NCBI GenBank assembly: GCA_025602905.1
Contig: JAHLKI010000007.1
Location: forward strand, 992,001 to 1,056,000
From: Phlyctochytrium arcticum
Taxonomy: Eukaryota > Chytridiomycota > Chytridiomycetes > Chytridiales > Chytridiaceae
Direction of reading: 5' to 3'
DNA: 64,000 nt
The translations under genes and the position numbers were made by a program. Below, one piece after another: positions 17,208 to 28,956 of this stretch. Every line of letters starts with the position of its first letter. The stretch's first letter is position 1. A model generated the notes under the pieces. That model did no database searches, was not told the DNA's origin, and worked only from the letters and a program-made list of their open reading frames with translations.

Positions 17208-17510
17208 GGGAACGGGCAGTTGCGCAGATCTTTTGCGACTTTGCGACCTTGCGAAAGCCACCATTGTTTTGCCAGTGTCGTTTATAGGGAGGATCCAGGG
17301 AGGAAATCGTTGTTGTTTCGCTCAAGTATTCGTGCATCCGTCCCTCAGCAAGTTTGGAGATTTTTATACTTCTCCTTCCTTGTGCATCAGAAGCTAGATC
17401 CAACTGTGGTTTTTGGAGCACCTCATATAGAAGATCACCGCTCGCTCTCATCAGCTCCGGTTCATTCAAATCCTTTCCGCAACCTTTGATCCGTGTATAG
17501 CCTCACAAGC

Positions 17511-19006
17511 ATGCCAGGTGAGTTTTCCGCGTCTTTCAATTTTCGAAGCGTCTATACCTGCCGGGTTCTAATTTTCGAATGTCGACCTTCTTCTATTCCA
17601 TTTCTACAGTCGAAAACATTACAACAGGTGCAAAAGCCAGGTCCACTTTGGGCACAATTTACTACCACTGGAGCCGTATCCATCTGCTCGTATGGATCCT
17701 CATCTTCAGTATTATCGGTGTCATCTGCGGTCTATACGCTCCTAGCTTCTCCAAAAACTACCTGGCTTTGCTCTCCACCCATATTTTCCTGCCCATGGTC
17801 AAATCCTTGATTGTGCCACTGATTTTTTCCCTGCTGGTCACGGGAATCGCTGGCCACTCGGACGACATTGCAAAGGTCGGCAAGCTGGGAATCAAATCTA
17901 TGGTCTACTTCATGTCTCTTACGGTGGTTGCGATTTTTATCGGTCTCCTCTTCGGCAACATCATCAAGCCAGGTGTGGGAATCACTTTGGACAGTGTCAA
18001 GCCCGTCAATGCAACTGAGAAGAAGGAGATTTCTCTCGCCTCAGAGCTCAATGCCATTATTCCTACGTCCTTTTTCAAGGCGGCGTCAGATAACCAGTCT
18101 CTCCAAATCACCTTTTGCGCCATCATGTTTGCCGTTGCCTACATGCTGGTCAAAGAAAAGCGTGGCAAGATTACCGTCATGGAATTTTTCGAGGGAATCG
18201 TTCAAATCATGCTTTCATTGACCAACATGGTCATGCGCTTCACTCCTGTTGCTATCGGGGGTGCACTAGCTAAAGCGGTTGCTTCCAACGGTATCGGCAT
18301 TTTGGGCCATCTCGCCAAGCTCATCGGATGCGTCTACTTGGGCCTCACAACCTTTGTTCTCCTTGTGCTTCTTCCAGTCGCATTGGTCGCCAAAGTTCCT
18401 CTTGTTCCTTTTGGAAAGGCTGTTGCTAAGCCCTTAATGATTGCGTTCTCGACAGCTTCGTCGGATGCTGCGCTTGGTATTGCCATGTCAAACATGATGG
18501 AATTGGGTGTACCGCGTCAGATCGTGTCGTTCGTGATCCCACTCGGATACTCATTCAATCTGGATGGCACAACTCTCTACCTCGGTACCGCCATGTTGTT
18601 TGCCGCCCAAGTTGCCGGAGTCAACTGGACCTTCAGCGAACAGCTACTGCGCATGTTTCTCGTCCTCCTTATGTCAAAGGGTATTGCAGGTGTTCCCCGA
18701 GCATCTCTGGTCGTGCTTGCAGCGGCTTGTGAAGCTTGGGGTCTGCCCGCCGAGATTGTTCCGCTCGTTCTCGGTATCGACGAAATCAACGACATGGCCC
18801 GGACAGGCGTCAACTTGCTCGGCAACTGCATGGCCACGGTAGTGATTGCCAAATGGGAAGGCGAGTTTGTGCTGTACCAGAAAGAACCATCTGTGCTGCC
18901 CATCGGTGAGCATGAAGAGATGGAGCAAAACAATTTTCAACCCGACCACCATTCCGCCGTTGATGTGAAAGTCCATGACATTACCCCAGTACACAAAACT
19001 GCTTAG
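17511..19006 (+). CDS. DAACS-family Na+ (or H+)/glutamate-dicarboxylate symporter
   Basis: An acidic-amino-acid or dicarboxylate uptake carrier of the plasma membrane. The best model starts with a 7-base coding exon ATGCCAG (17511-17517), a 92-bp GT-AG intron (17518-17609), then one long exon. That gives about 468 residues, the usual family length. Family marks are all present: the helical-hairpin-1 serine motif STASSDAALG, TM7 NLDGTTLY, hairpin 2 SKGIAGVPRASLV, and the TM8 signature DEINDMARTGVNLLGN. The residue equivalent to the sodium-coordinating Asp405 of GltPh is Asn here, and the AKWEGEF ending resembles bacterial GltP/DctA. Near-absence of introns plus that signature could mean bacterial ancestry, which needs a tree. 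An upstream in-frame ATG at 17579 lies within the intron. Confidence 0.88.
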
Positions 19007-19319
19007 CGCAATGACATACCTCTCTTCCCTTGATCAACTCAAGACTGGATGAGCATATTCTCTCATCCATTCAAGCCTTAGTCTCGCCTGCCACCTCATC
19101 TTACAACCCCGTTTTGCCAAAATTACATGTTTGCTCATCACAAGCATACCTTCTACTTTACATACCTCATACCCCACCTCCCCCCTTGATACTTACTGTA
19201 CCTTTACATACAATCAATAAAGAGTGCTCAAAAACTGGAAAATGTTATTGAACGCTTTGATAAACATGATGTGGGGAAAAAACGTCGAAACATGTATATG
19301 AGTAGAGACAATTTATGAT
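19007..19319. other. shared 3' region of convergent genes
   Basis: This 313-base spacer lies between the stop codons of the symporter and CFAP53. It contains AATAAA near 19213, a likely poly(A) signal for the symporter transcript. No gene is visible. Confidence 0.5.
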
Positions 19320-21725
19320 CTATATGCCGGTTTGCCTTTTCACAACCGTGGCGCCTCCACTTCCCGGACTGCCCACTGACCCGACCACCATAAGACCGCC
19401 TTGGAGCTCGCGGACGAGTTCGTCGCGTTGGCGACGACGCGGCCCGGATCCTACAACTGTGGCAACCATGGGTGTAGAGTTGACTGCTGCCGTATTGCGG
19501 TTTGCTGCGCGGAAGGCTCGCACTCTATTCATTCACCAATATCATTAGGTGATACTCGTACATTGATAACATTCAATGTTACTAACCGTGGTAATTGCGA
19601 GGCGCGCTCCATTTCTAACCGCAGAAGCTCTTTGTATCGAACATCTTCCTCCTATTGGTTGCAAATCGTTAGAAATGCCATCATCTGCTTCTCATCGTTG
19701 GCCCGCCTACCTGTGCCAATAGGGTTTCTTCCTCTGCCCGCTCCCGCTCCAACCTCTTTCGACCCTCTACAACCTGCATCTGCTGCGTCAAAGCGTTCTT
19801 GTACTCCTGGGCAACTTGCAGGTGTTCTTCCCGGTCGTGCTCTTCTTGGGTCCGAGCTGCGGCAATTTGTTGCTCAAGGAGATGCTTTTCGCGTAAAGCC
19901 TCTTCTTGTCGGACGCGGTTGAGATTGACTTTAAAACGACTTTTAGGATCTCGAGGATTAATGACTGCCTATTTTTCAACTTACTGGAATGTTGAAGTTG
20001 TTCTTGGCGACCAGCAAGAACTTCCTGCATCAGTCGATCCCGAGCACGCTGCTCTTTCTGCCATTTTTCTGACCGTTGCTGCCACAACTACGAAGGGGGA
20101 TTAGTCGAAAGCGCTTTTGGAAAAATAGAAGTGAGGAACCCACCTTTTCTGATTCATCCGCATAAAGTCTTTCAATCTCTGCTTCCCGCTCCTTCTCTAT
20201 TCGCTTCTGTTCGCGTAGATGTTCCATATACAATAGCACCTCCTTGCGCAACTCCTCCTTTCGTCGACTCTTGTTTTCTTTCTCCTGTTCATCCATGCGG
20301 AAAAATGCATTGACAATCTTCATGTCCATGTCAAGAGATTCCTGAATGGCTCGTTGACGTTGTTGGATTTTGGATTTGTTGAAGGCATCCAACTCGAGGC
20401 GGACTACCCGTTGGTCCGCGATTTTTCGCGCGTGAGCACGTTCTTCTTCCAGAATACGCAGTTCGTTCTCTTGGCGCTATAGTATAAGTAGAGCAACCAT
20501 AAGTCCATGGAGACGCAATTGATCTTCCACGTGATTTCCGTACCATCAGTGCAGCCTCCTCCTCCTTCAACCGCTGCTCCTCTTTGGCCTGCTGCTTCAA
20601 CATGTATATTTGCTCGTGCAGTGTGGCAGTTGTTTCCTCATTCATGGCCTTTCGCCGCGCTCGATCGTTCTCTTCACGTTCTATCTTGCGCTGCCGATCT
20701 TGCTCCCAGAGTTGATCGTAATATTGTTTCTCCTGAACTGCCAGAACACGCTTCTCGCGTAACTCAATCAGCTGCTCGTCCCTGGCAGAGGCCACCTCTT
20801 TCTCAAGAAGTTGGGACTCGATTGCGCGTAGCTCATCGCATTCGTTCCTGACAATACATGTTGAATATTACCCGATGTTCAAAAGTGCCGCGAAACATAC
20901 CTCCATTGCTGCAATAGCTTATCTTCAACTACCTTCTTGCGCTCTACTTCCCGCTTTTCCTTTAGCTCATTCATGCGTGCACGCATAGCTTCAATACGTG
21001 ACTCGCGGGTGACTACTTTTGATTCAAGATCCTTCTTATATCGTTCTTCGTCATCTGCCAATAACTGCCGTAATCTATCCATTCCAAGAGTAAGCACATG
21101 ATATTGGAGTAACTGGCTAATTCCAATGCCCATACCTTGCTCTTCGTGCTTCCACTTTATCCTCTTCTTGGACTTTGAGTTCCTCAAAACGCCGAAAAAA
21201 TCGATTCCGTTGAATGGCAGCGTTTGTAAACTCCTCGAAATGGGATTGGTGTGATGTCTTGGCGTAGTATTGGGTTTGCTCGCGCATCCGGGTGCGATTC
21301 TCCTCTTCCTTGCGGCGAGCTGCAATGATGAAGTCTGTACGTGGTCCAGCATGTCGATTACGCCGGCCCTGTGTTCATCCGAATGTTTGTAAAATGAAAA
21401 CAGGAGCAAGGCGAATCAGTAAAAGGTTTAGAGGTACAGAGATGTGGGACTGTGTTCACATCAGAGGATGTTGTCGGAGCAAGATAAATAAATGGTATTG
21501 ATTTGGCACTGCCACCAAAGCTTCCAACTTATAGGAAAGTCTCCGTCCATCGAGATTGATCCCCTCTATAAGTAGTCCGAAAGAAAATTTACCTGATGAT
21601 GTACTGCCATAGTTGGTTCGGCCGCCCGGGGTAACTTTGGTAGACCGTTCATGGCATGGGCCGGGTCGGCCAACATCAGGCTCGCCATGGAGTGCGGAGA
21701 GAGGGTGCCACGCGGGGCGCGTCAA
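19320..21725 (-). CDS. CFAP53: CFAP53/CCDC11-like flagellar microtubule inner protein
   Basis: A multi-exon gene encoding an almost entirely helical, Glu/Arg/Lys-rich protein of the trichohyalin-plectin-homology class. Diagnostic runs include TDFIIAARRKEEENRTRMRE, QTQYYAKTSHQSHFEEF, RNRFFRRFEELKVQEEDK and EKQYYDQLWEQDRQRK, which match CFAP53, a protein inside axonemal doublet microtubules. Clear introns include donors GTAAATTTTC (near 21590), GTATGGGCAT (near 21135), GTATGTTTCG (near 20900) and GTAGGCGGGC (near 19710). The N-terminal exon (MTRPAWHPLSAL) is family-atypical. The last exon ends VVKRQTGI at 19320. The exact borders of small exons are uncertain. Its start lies 357 bases from that of the V-ATPase gene, divergently. 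Confidence 0.85.
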
Positions 21726-22082
21726 AACTAAATTGTCGGAGTGAAAGCGGACCTTGACCGTTGTCCAAATGCTTTAACAACTGTCCTCCTGTATATTTAT
21801 TTTATCCGGCTTCCATCCCTGTCGGATTGTTGCTGACGCGAAGATTTCGGGGCAGATTTCGGGGTTTTGACCCCGGGCGGCTGTGCAGTCTACTTGCTGC
21901 AATTGGCGATGACCCTTCAAGCACCGACGTGATGAAGCGACGACTTTGGCTCTTTGGCAAACCGAGGACGCAGAACAATCAGCCATCAGCCAACCTTTTC
22001 AGGACTTTTCCGCCATTCGATAACCGGTGTTGTCTGCAACTTACTGTATTCTACGCGTTTTCACCCTTTCATATTGTCACAA

Positions 22083-22749
22083 ATGGTTAGTATTTGCGCA
22101 AGTTCTTGAATACGACGGAGAGCGACGATGCTAACTCTCTCTCCCCATTCTCCAGGCCCAAAGCGCACAAGGTATCTCGACACTGCTTGAGGCAGAGAAG
22201 GAGGCTTCCAAAGTTGTTGCCACCGCTCGAAAATGTAAGCCTTAACTTAAGCATCTCGGTCATACGTTGACAGAAGTTGTTTCGCGCAAACCGGGAGAAG
22301 CGCCGCCTTTCACGCAAATCACTGACAAGCAGTAATTCAGATCGTGTACAGCGTCTCAAGGATGCGCGAACCGAAGCACAAAAGGAAATTGAGCAACTCA
22401 AGGCACAAAAGACAAAGGAATTCCAGGACTTTGAAAAGCAGGCATGTCTCCATCCTTAGTTTCCATCTAGCCAGGTCGCTTACCGTAGTTTTGTTGATGG
22501 TTCATAGTACAGCGGTAGCTCAGATGATGTTGTCTCAAATGCCAATGCACAGACCGAGGTACAGCTGAAGGAAGTGCAGACACTGTATGAGAAGAACAAG
22601 GAGCAGGTCATTCAGAAAATGCTGGATGGGATCCTTAACGTGCAACCAAAGGTATGTGTGGTTTACTCAGAGGATATCCATACGGACACCTACTGAGTAT
22701 GATTTCCCAGATCCACGCGAATGTGAAGAAAGCAAAGCCTGCAGCGTAG
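22083..22749 (+). CDS. VMA10: V-type proton ATPase subunit G
   Basis: Peripheral-stalk subunit of the vacuolar H+-ATPase, about 118 residues. Five exons: 22083-22085 (just ATG), 22156-22234, 22341-22441, 22508-22651 and 22711-22749. The protein has the family N-terminus GISTLLEAEKEASKVVATAR, then YRVQRLKDARTEAQKEIEQL and a coiled-coil tail ending NVKKAKPAA. Two oddities are visible: the start codon stands alone in exon 1 (intron GTTAGT...CAG follows directly), and the third intron begins GC (CAG|GCATGT...ATAG), a GC-AG intron. Both splice choices are supported by an uninterrupted family-like protein. Confidence 0.9.
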
Positions 22750-23011
22750 ATAGCATCTTTGCAAAATGCTCGCATACCCTTCATACGTTTTATACCACGT
22801 ATAACCCACGCGACCTCGGTCTGCCCTTGTACAGTTCTCCGTTCTCGTCACCTGCGAATAGGATTTTTTTGACCATAAAGAGGGCTATAGCATATGTTGA
22901 GATCAGGATGTGTTTATTAAAAGACAATTGAGAGACCAGAAAAGAAAGGATATACATGAAAAAAAGTGTCTACCAAAAAATATATGAATTGACTAAATAA
23001 GAGGATGGCGA

Positions 23012-23968
23012 CTAGGGCTCGCCGTCGTAGTCTTCATATTTTCCCAGACCTCGACCGCCAATCTTGGAAGCCCACTTTTTGGCACCCTCGAAACCGTTCT
23101 TGCCCATCTCGTAGTCCATGAATGCCTGCATGATTTCGTCGCGTGTCGACATGACAAATGGACCGTGCTGAACAATCGGTTCCTTCAACTTTTGCCCTGC
23201 AATGAGAACGAAATGTGCTTCCTTGTCGGATCCGGCGGTAACTTTGAGGTGAGACCCTTCCTCCGAAAGAACTGCAGTGGTATGTGGGCCCACAGTGGTT
23301 GTTTTGTCGCCGGTATGAATAACAATATCACATCCGGCAAGGGTGTACACAAAGGCAGTCCACCCCTCAGGGACAAGCTGTTCAAACACATCGGACGTAG
23401 TGGACTCGGCACCGAGCTTGACGTCAAGGTACAGTATCGGTGTATAGGTCATAACCGCGGCCTTGGTGTTGTAACTGTCACCCGCAATAACTTTGACTTG
23501 CACTTTGTCGGATGTGGGGGCGGTTACACGAGGAACTTGCTTGTCCAAAAGTTCTTGGTATCGAGGCTTGACGAGTTTGTCCTTGCGTGGTAGGTTGACC
23601 CAGAGTTGTAAACCATGAGCAGGCTCTCCGTCGGGCTGTTCGCCAGGCATCTCAGCGTGAATGATGCCCCGCCCGGCCGTCATCCATTGCAGATCCCCGG
23701 GGCCAATCGTACCCTTGTGCCCAGCAAAGTCTTCGTGGTTAAAAGTCCCTTGCATCATGTAAGTGACGGTCTCAAAGCCTCGATGTGGGTGATCAGGGAA
23801 TCCAGCAGGCTTGTAGACAGTGAATTCATCGAGCATGAGGAACGGGTCGAGATTTCGGAGTTTGGTCGTGCCGATGCTGCGTCGAACCCGGGCACCGACT
23901 CCCTCGGCTTGTTCGATAGAGAGTACCGTTTGGACGACAGATTTGTAAGATGTGGTGGAGTTGGTCAT
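23012..23968 (-). CDS. pirin-family cupin protein
   Basis: An iron-binding bicupin of the pirin family, nuclear or cytosolic, with quercetinase or redox-sensor functions known in the family. The metal-site residues are present: HPHRGFETVTY (two His) and GRGIIHAEMP (His and Glu), together with the conserved block GPGDLQWMTAGRG. The C-terminal cupin has EAHFVLIAGQ and the VQHGPFVMST motif. It is a single exon. The frame is open to an ATG at 24040, but homology begins with the inner ATG at 23968 (MTNSTTSYKSVVQTVLS), which gives 318 residues against about 290 in human. The extra C-terminal residues KYEDYDGEP are typical of fungal/plant forms. Confidence 0.92.
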   Translation of the reverse strand: MTNSTTSYKSVVQTVLSIEQAEGVGARVRRSIGTTKLRNLDPFLMLDEFTVYKPAGFPDHPHRGFETVTYMMQGTFNHEDFAGHKGTIGPGDLQWMTAGRGIIHAEMPGEQPDGEPAHGLQLWVNLPRKDKLVKPRYQELLDKQVPRVTAPTSDKVQVKVIAGDSYNTKAAVMTYTPILYLDVKLGAESTTSDVFEQLVPEGWTAFVYTLAGCDIVIHTGDKTTTVGPHTTAVLSEEGSHLKVTAGSDKEAHFVLIAGQKLKEPIVQHGPFVMSTRDEIMQAFMDYEMGKNGFEGAKKWASKIGGRGLGKYEDYDGEP

Positions 23969-24859
23969 GGTGGTATGCGTTCTTGAGTGGAAAGAAGAGA
24001 AATCTAATGAGTGCACAAGAAATAGAAGGAAAGAGTCCAAGTTAGCAAATGATCTGAGAAACCGACCTCAAGTCACCGCCACCCATCAATGAGCCAAGCC
24101 AAGCGCATCCCACAGCCAGAAGTAGAGCAAGAAGGTACCCACCCCAGCGTAGAAGACGACTAGCGATCGCACGGCAGGACGAGGCGAACAGGGGCATTGA
24201 AGAGGGGGTCAAAGACTTACAAAGAGTATAGGTTGTTGAGTGAGAGGTTGCAAGCTGAGTTGAAAAGCGACTTGATGTGTGGAGAGGGGGGATGAACGCT
24301 TCCCTGGCCTCTTTTTATAGTCCAAGACCGGATTGTGATTGCCGCCCAGGCTGCCAGCAGGCTGCAGCTGAATTTGAATTTGAAGGTCGTTTGTCATGTC
24401 CGCTGGCGATGTAATGAAATGCACAGTCATGCAACCGGAAACCCAACCCGGCCTCTGACCCAGCCTCTCTCGAGTCTCAGCTGGCAATACTTCCGGACGG
24501 ATTGAAGGTAATAGGTAGGATGCGACCGGAAGCTGGCATTATAAAAGAGCAGATTACAAGGCACATCATGTTGATGTGGATCGACGAGGATTTCCTACAT
24601 TTCTGAAGAATGTCAACTACTTCGCGGTATTCAGAAATTATATTCTTTGTCGGGAACATCCTGGCGGGGGAATCCCAAGTGCTCTCTATATATGATGCAA
24701 TTGGTAATGCATACCTGTTTTAAGCATTTTGTCCTGCCAAACAATCATAAATGGGGAATGAAAACAGTGCACGCGTATTCATGTCGGCGAGCGGAGCAAA
24801 TCGCAGAGCTGCAACAGATCAGAATTTACATTGACAGATAGATCTTGAACTCGCAAAAC
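23969..24859. other. intergenic/promoter region of divergent pirin and thioredoxin genes
   Basis: About 890 bases between two divergent genes. No coding frame, repeat or RNA gene is evident. A TATA-like TTTTTATAG lies near 24312. Confidence 0.4.
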
Positions 24860-25477
24860 ATGGCACCGATACACATTAAATCCGAGTCCGAGTACTCCAA
24901 GCATATCAATGGATCACAGCTGGTAATGTTTCCGTTAAAGGACTTGTGAACCACTCCATCGCTGACTTTACCCATTGCGCACAGGTTGTCGTTGACTTTT
25001 ACGCAACATGGTGCGGCCCTTGCAAAGTTGTGGCACCCCGATTCGAACAACTGGCTAGCAAGTACCCCAACGTTGTCTTCCTCAAGGTGGATGTAGATGA
25101 GCAGCAGGTGAGACCTCCCTTTGGCACCAGTAAGGTTGGTGAGCTTTTGTTTACCCTGACATGTTTTTCCGTCGTTTTAGGGGATTGCCCGCACCGCGTC
25201 CGTTACAGCCATGCCTACCTTCCACCTCTACCGTGGAGGAAAGCGCCTCGCCGAGGTGGTCGGCGCCGACATTGGCAAAGTAGAATCCCTTACTGCTCAG
25301 TATGCGTCAGGGGGTGGTGGTAAGGGTGGACCGGCAAGTTTCCCATCGGGAGGGCGCGTTCTGGGAACCGGGGCCCCCGCCAATGAACCTGCTCAGAACT
25401 CAAATATGCTCATGTGGGGAGTCATGCTTGCCGTGGTGGGGTGGATGTGGTGGAACAACAAGTCTGATAAACCTTAG
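24860..25477 (+). CDS. thioredoxin with C-terminal membrane anchor
   Basis: Three exons: 24860-24922, 24985-25107 and 25181-25477, giving 161 residues. A standard thioredoxin fold carries [16 protein letters not shown] (the redox CGPC site) and the cis-proline segment [11 protein letters not shown]. After the fold comes a Gly/Ser-rich linker ([15 protein letters not shown]). The end is one hydrophobic segment, [16 protein letters not shown], followed by NNKSDKP, a tail-anchor pattern. It would therefore present thioredoxin activity on a membrane facing the cytosol. Anchored thioredoxins exist in fungi but usually with a different layout. Introns are 62 and 73 bp, with GT-AG ends. Confidence 0.88.
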
Positions 25478-25704
25478 TGAAAGCACGAGCGTTCCCTCAT
25501 AACGATCTGGCATCTTTGCGTAGTTTTGGACGGCGGCCAAATATGTAGAATTTGGAATGTTGTGTCCGTTGGTTGCAAAAAATGGCTTGTTTTCACACAA
25601 TCAGTAATCTTTGGCCCAAACATGCTGGTATATCTATGCGGGGGACTTGCACTACCAACAAAAAAACAATACACGAATACATCATCAATTTGCAAATGAC
25701 AAGC

Positions 25705-28466
25705 TCATTCAGGAACGGATGCGACTTTCTTTCCTCCTCCCTTTCGCTTGTGTTTGCCGCCGGTGCCTTTAGTTGCACCCGCTTGCTTTTCGCGACGTGA
25801 AAGCTATAGAAAGATCAGGTTAGCCCCAGGTCCGGCAATAGATCGAATAAAGTGTACGCACTCCTCGAAGTGTTCTACGCTCAAGCTCTTCACGCGTCAA
25901 TGGTCGGTCATCATCATCCGAAATTAGGTCATCGTCATGGTCATCGCTGGAATGGGAGTTTGTTTCAAAAGATCTTTTGACAAAATGTGAATGCAGCACT
26001 TACCCCGTAGATGGTGGGATAATAGTAATATTTCCGATAGGTGCGTTGGGACCATGGCCCAACAATCCTCCTACCAATGGACCAATCATACCCCCAGGTT
26101 GCGAAGTTGACAGTCCCGTCGCCATAGACACCCCTCCACTTGCAGCATGCCCCGCTGGTGTTCCTGGAGCACCTCCCGCTGGACCATTTGGTCCTGCACT
26201 TCCTGGTGGACCTCCAGTCGCGCCATCTTCTCCGCCTGCAGCGGCGCCCGACGCGGCGGCCGATCCAGATTTCTTAGGGGCGTTTAGGAGATAGTTAAGA
26301 GTAAGGAGATCGTTTGTTTTCTGTTCAATAAGACCAAGGAAGGAGAGGAGATTGCTGTCTGTGACCGGACCGGATGTTGCAGATGGGACAGTGCCGGTGC
26401 CTAGGTATGCATCAGCGGGCTCGGTGGATTGGTTAGGTGATGATTGTGGTGGCTGCTGGTCTTGCTGAGGAGCTTGTTGTTTTGTAAGATTGTTTTTGCT
26501 GCCCGCGTTTAGGGCATGGATAGACCCGCTGCGGGCACTTTCCTCGGCTGCCTGCCTTACAATTGGTTCCTCACTTGTTGCTTCTTCACCTGTCTCACGG
26601 CGCAGTTCTTCGTCTTCAGGTCCGCCCTCGGCACTTTCTGCGGTCTCAGCACCCTCCTCTGGTTTAGCGGCTGCCGCAGCTGTTGGAGCTGCCGATGCTG
26701 GATGAGCTGTGGAAGTTGTGGATGCCGGAGCAGCAGGTTTGGTGACGGGGGGTGGCAAGAAAGCCTTGTCATTTAATTTTTCCACGACGCGTTCAATGCC
26801 TCGGCGCAGATCGGTAATAACATAGACTGTGTCGGCAAATTGTTTCTCGTACGCGGCATGTTTTTCAGTACACGAGTTCAGTTGAGCCTGTGTCAGACGT
26901 GGATATCAATATGAGGGATGCCAAGCTCATGACGGGAAAAAAATCTAGATCCTACCTCTAATCCTTTCAGAACCTTGTTCATTGATTCTTCCTCTTTGAC
27001 ATGTCCAACTTTCATTGAATCAATCTTCCGCTGGATTTCTACAATCTCCTCGGCCAATTGCTCAATGTCATTGTTGACTTCGTTGACATAGTTGAAAAGA
27101 CTAAAGTTTTCATCTTCCACAGTTTTCATGCGGCGGACGAGATCTTTGATGGATGACACGCCAGTTTCTTTCTGGATGAGGGCAAAGGCTGTATCGTAGG
27201 ATTCGAGCGAGTCGATAAGTGTTTCTTGGGAGCCAAAGCGGGGTTTGGGGGCGGGTTTCTCTACAAGATTTAAAGAACGCATTTAGTAAAATATAACCCC
27301 ATTCTCACACAGCAGTAGGAGAATGTACCTTTCTTGGTATCCGATTTCCGTCCACCTTCTGGGACTTGTGTTGATGCTAGCGCTGCACCGGGCTCCTCGG
27401 GTGGATGCCGGTCTGCCACTTTGGTAGCCATGAATTCCTTCAATCTGCGGTCCTGCTCCAATGATCGATCAAGCTCCTTGACCTCTTGCACATAGGCTTG
27501 GTGTTCCTTCTCGGCCTTTTCTCGAAGTGCAATAATACGAGCCTGCGCTTCGTCACTACCATGCTGTTAATACTCAGCGAAAGAGTTCATTCAAGTCCGA
27601 GAAATTACCGAGCTTCGTAGGCGGAATTACTGGCTTCGATAATATCTGCCATTGTCTTTTTTTGTTCAGCCAGCTCTCGCTCAAATTTGCGGTAGATGTT
27701 GTCAAAAACAAGACGTTCCCGACGGAGATTGTCAATGACTGCGCGCATTCGTTTATTGACGGCGAGGGATTTGTTGAATTTGATCAAAGCCTACGAACTT
27801 TGATATTAAGCAGGGTAGGGGGCAAGCAAGGTCATTTGTCTGACGGCTTCATACCTTGTCCAGACGATTCTCCAAGACTCCAATTTGTTTGCCAATTGCT
27901 TCTGAATTCTCATAAGCCGCATTCACACCCCCCAACTGTGCTCTTTGTTGGTCAATATCTCGATCAAGCAGCCCGAGTGCGTTATCAAGCTCGGCAGTTT
28001 CCATAAGAAGAGCCTTGATGCGTTTGTTATAAGAATCTAGCCCAAGTTTGTTCAGCATCAAATATATGCGCAGCGCGACTTGAATTGAATGTATACCCGC
28101 TTGTTCGGCCATCTCTTCGGCTTTCTTTGTTTGTAGTCCAGCACGACGGCGGTCATCGGTACGCTGTTCTAGAAGGGCAAGTTCGTTGACGAGGTATTGG
28201 TTTTCCCGTTTGAGCTTGTCAATCGTTCCTCTAAACATTCACAGCATGTCAGCGCTTGGTGACAAACTCCGACAAGATGCACTCCCACCGCACCTCTGCT
28301 TGGCAATCAACAGCCGGCTTTCTTCACTGTATGCCTTCCGATCACCCTCCATAATTCGATACTGCCGTTGCAGCTTTTGCAGCTCTAGTTCCGACATCCC
28401 TTCATTTGCTTCCTGGTCCGTGGAGGTAAGAGATGTCGCTCGGTGCAGAGTGGCCGCCCGGTTCAT
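25705..28466 (-). CDS. outer dynein arm docking-complex subunit (ODAD1/CCDC63/DC2-like)
   Basis: A multi-exon gene for a long coiled-coil protein. It begins MNRAATLHRATSLTST and continues ELELQKLQRQYRIMEGDRKA, LKRENQYLVNELALLEQRT and LIKFNKSLAVNKRMRAVIDN, with LRRERLVFDNIYRKFERE, a highly conserved stretch of ODA1/DC2, CCDC63 and CCDC114. Later parts include ESYDTAFALIQKETGVSSI and FNYVNEVNNDIEQLAEE. The C-terminus is a low-complexity Ala/Pro/Gly/Ser domain, then an acidic segment (DDHDDDLISDDDD) and a basic tail ending KKVASVPE at 25705. It would fix outer dynein arms onto flagellar doublets. The stop at 26000 is avoided by a GTAAGT donor, so the last two exons are included. Confidence 0.87.
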
Positions 28467-28956
28467 GTTGGGCAGTTATGACAAGGCCAAGGTATATGAT
28501 ACAATCGAGAAAATGCGCGCAAAGACGACCGAAATCTGAGGATTGGATAACCTTCTTTGCCGGTCTAGCCGCGGACACTCCCACTGTCGAGGAGGCCGGT
28601 AGGTAACGTATAGATCCTGTGTCCTAGCTGTTTTTGGAGACTGGCCGTTTGTTTGTTATACTGGCTTTTACATTTGCATCTCATTACAGGAAGCAACTAT
28701 TTACTCGTAATGGGGTAACGTAATCATTCATGTGCCAGGGTCAGAATATTTTTTTTTAGTGCCCGGTCCCAAAAATAAAAGCAACCGTCTTCGGCGACCA
28801 AAGAGCATCGGAGTTGCTTACTTGATGGGGATGGGGCACAGCTTCCAAAGCTTGGATGACTGTGGCTCCAGTCATGGCCGTGCCGCCCTGCAAAAAAAAG
28901 GCTGCGCCACGGCCTGGCAGAGTATATAAAGGCGACCGGCCCCACTCCCCCTCGGT

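Noticed and set aside
26000..26785. A stand-alone Ala/Pro/Gly-rich protein
   Set aside because: It is the C-terminal low-complexity exon of the ODAD1-like gene; a GTAAGT donor precedes the apparent stop.
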